The translations under genes and the position numbers were made by a program. A stretch of 36,864 nt of DNA from a virus: the IMG/VR virus record IMGVR_UViG_3300037516_000511, positions 1 through 36,864 of that record; one strand, written 5' to 3'. Below are positions 36,750 through 36,864 of this stretch, one piece after another (position 1 is the stretch's first letter; every line of letters begins with the position of its first letter). The notes under the pieces were generated by a model. The model worked only from the letters and a program-made list of their open reading frames with translations, did no database searches and was not told where the DNA came from.

Positions 36750-36864
36750 CACTTCGCGGGAGGGGAGTAACCTTTAGTAAAGGGTGTAACTCCCTTCCCC
36801 CGCACCAATCGCCGCCCCGGCTCGGACTTACCGGGCCGGGGCTTTCTTGTTACCATGGACCTAC
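36738..36864. repeat. Terminal direct repeat, right copy
   Basis: Identical to 1-127. It contains the capsid stop codon, a second copy of the hairpin and terminator (36814-36851), and the first ten coding bases (36855-36864) of the gene at 118, which is complete only at the left end. Confidence 0.93.

Noticed and set aside
35418-36752. 444-codon open frame on the - strand opposite the capsid gene
   Set aside because: It mirrors the capsid codon pattern, encodes a low-complexity Gly/Asp-rich product without domains, and lies opposite a clearly functional gene.

Overview
The window is one complete, circularly assembled tailed-phage genome. Its first 127 bases (1-127) are repeated exactly at the end (36738-36864), so the unique circle is 36,737 bp. 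The break is an assembly end that falls at the stop codon of the capsid gene. A lambda-type (GpA-like) terminase, lambda-family portal, S49 head protease, tape measure protein, G/GT tail chaperones and a holin/endolysin cassette identify a small siphovirus-like phage. Every convincing gene is on the + strand. I see no integrase, excisionase or divergent repressor pair, so a strictly lytic life is the simplest reading. The host cannot be named from the sequence. Base composition is roughly balanced. Most structural genes lack a Shine-Dalgarno sequence and have A/C-rich leaders, which points to a Gram-negative-like (lipoproteins, spanin-like gene) host with relaxed SD dependence, for example in the Bacteroidota or Verrucomicrobiota; this is an inference only.

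Layout on the circle. The late region starts near 29,000 with terS, a homing endonuclease, terL, a small joining protein, portal, S49 protease, scaffold-like protein and major capsid protein (29073-36749). It continues across the assembly end into connector and tail-terminator candidates, two related tail-tube candidates, an unknown protein, the G/GT chaperones with a programmed -1 frameshift, and the tape measure (118-6618). Next come five compact post-tape proteins (6625-9884), a lysis cassette (9881-11790), an HNH endonuclease, and fibre/adhesin genes up to a strong terminator (11815-14694). Internal terminators follow both the capsid and the tail-tube genes.

The early region (14726-28701) has three blocks. 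Block A (14762-20884) holds many short, ATGA-coupled genes plus a recombination set: a triple-HTH protein, an OB-like protein, a YqaJ exonuclease and an SSB-like protein with a DDSDIPF tail. It ends at a terminator at 20976-21048. Block B (21187-25876) begins after a TATAAT-containing, structured leader and carries an O-like initiator, a DnaB-like helicase, conserved small phage proteins and an HTH protein. An iteron/operator-rich, AT-rich intergenic region (25877-26361) is the best candidate for the replication origin or master operator. Block C (26362-28653) holds small and membrane genes and an XRE regulator, and ends at a strong terminator.

The 28654-29072 gap holds six perfect 18-bp repeats that read as (ARGKAK)6 on the + strand, dyads that could be a cos site, and a diverged copy of the early iteron just before the packaging genes. 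The most interesting signals are the GGGAAAC frameshift site, the iteron array with its late-region outlier, the A/C-only leaders with CCATGA junctions that write Pro-stop ends onto upstream proteins, the (ARGKAK)6 peptide and several long mRNA hairpins.
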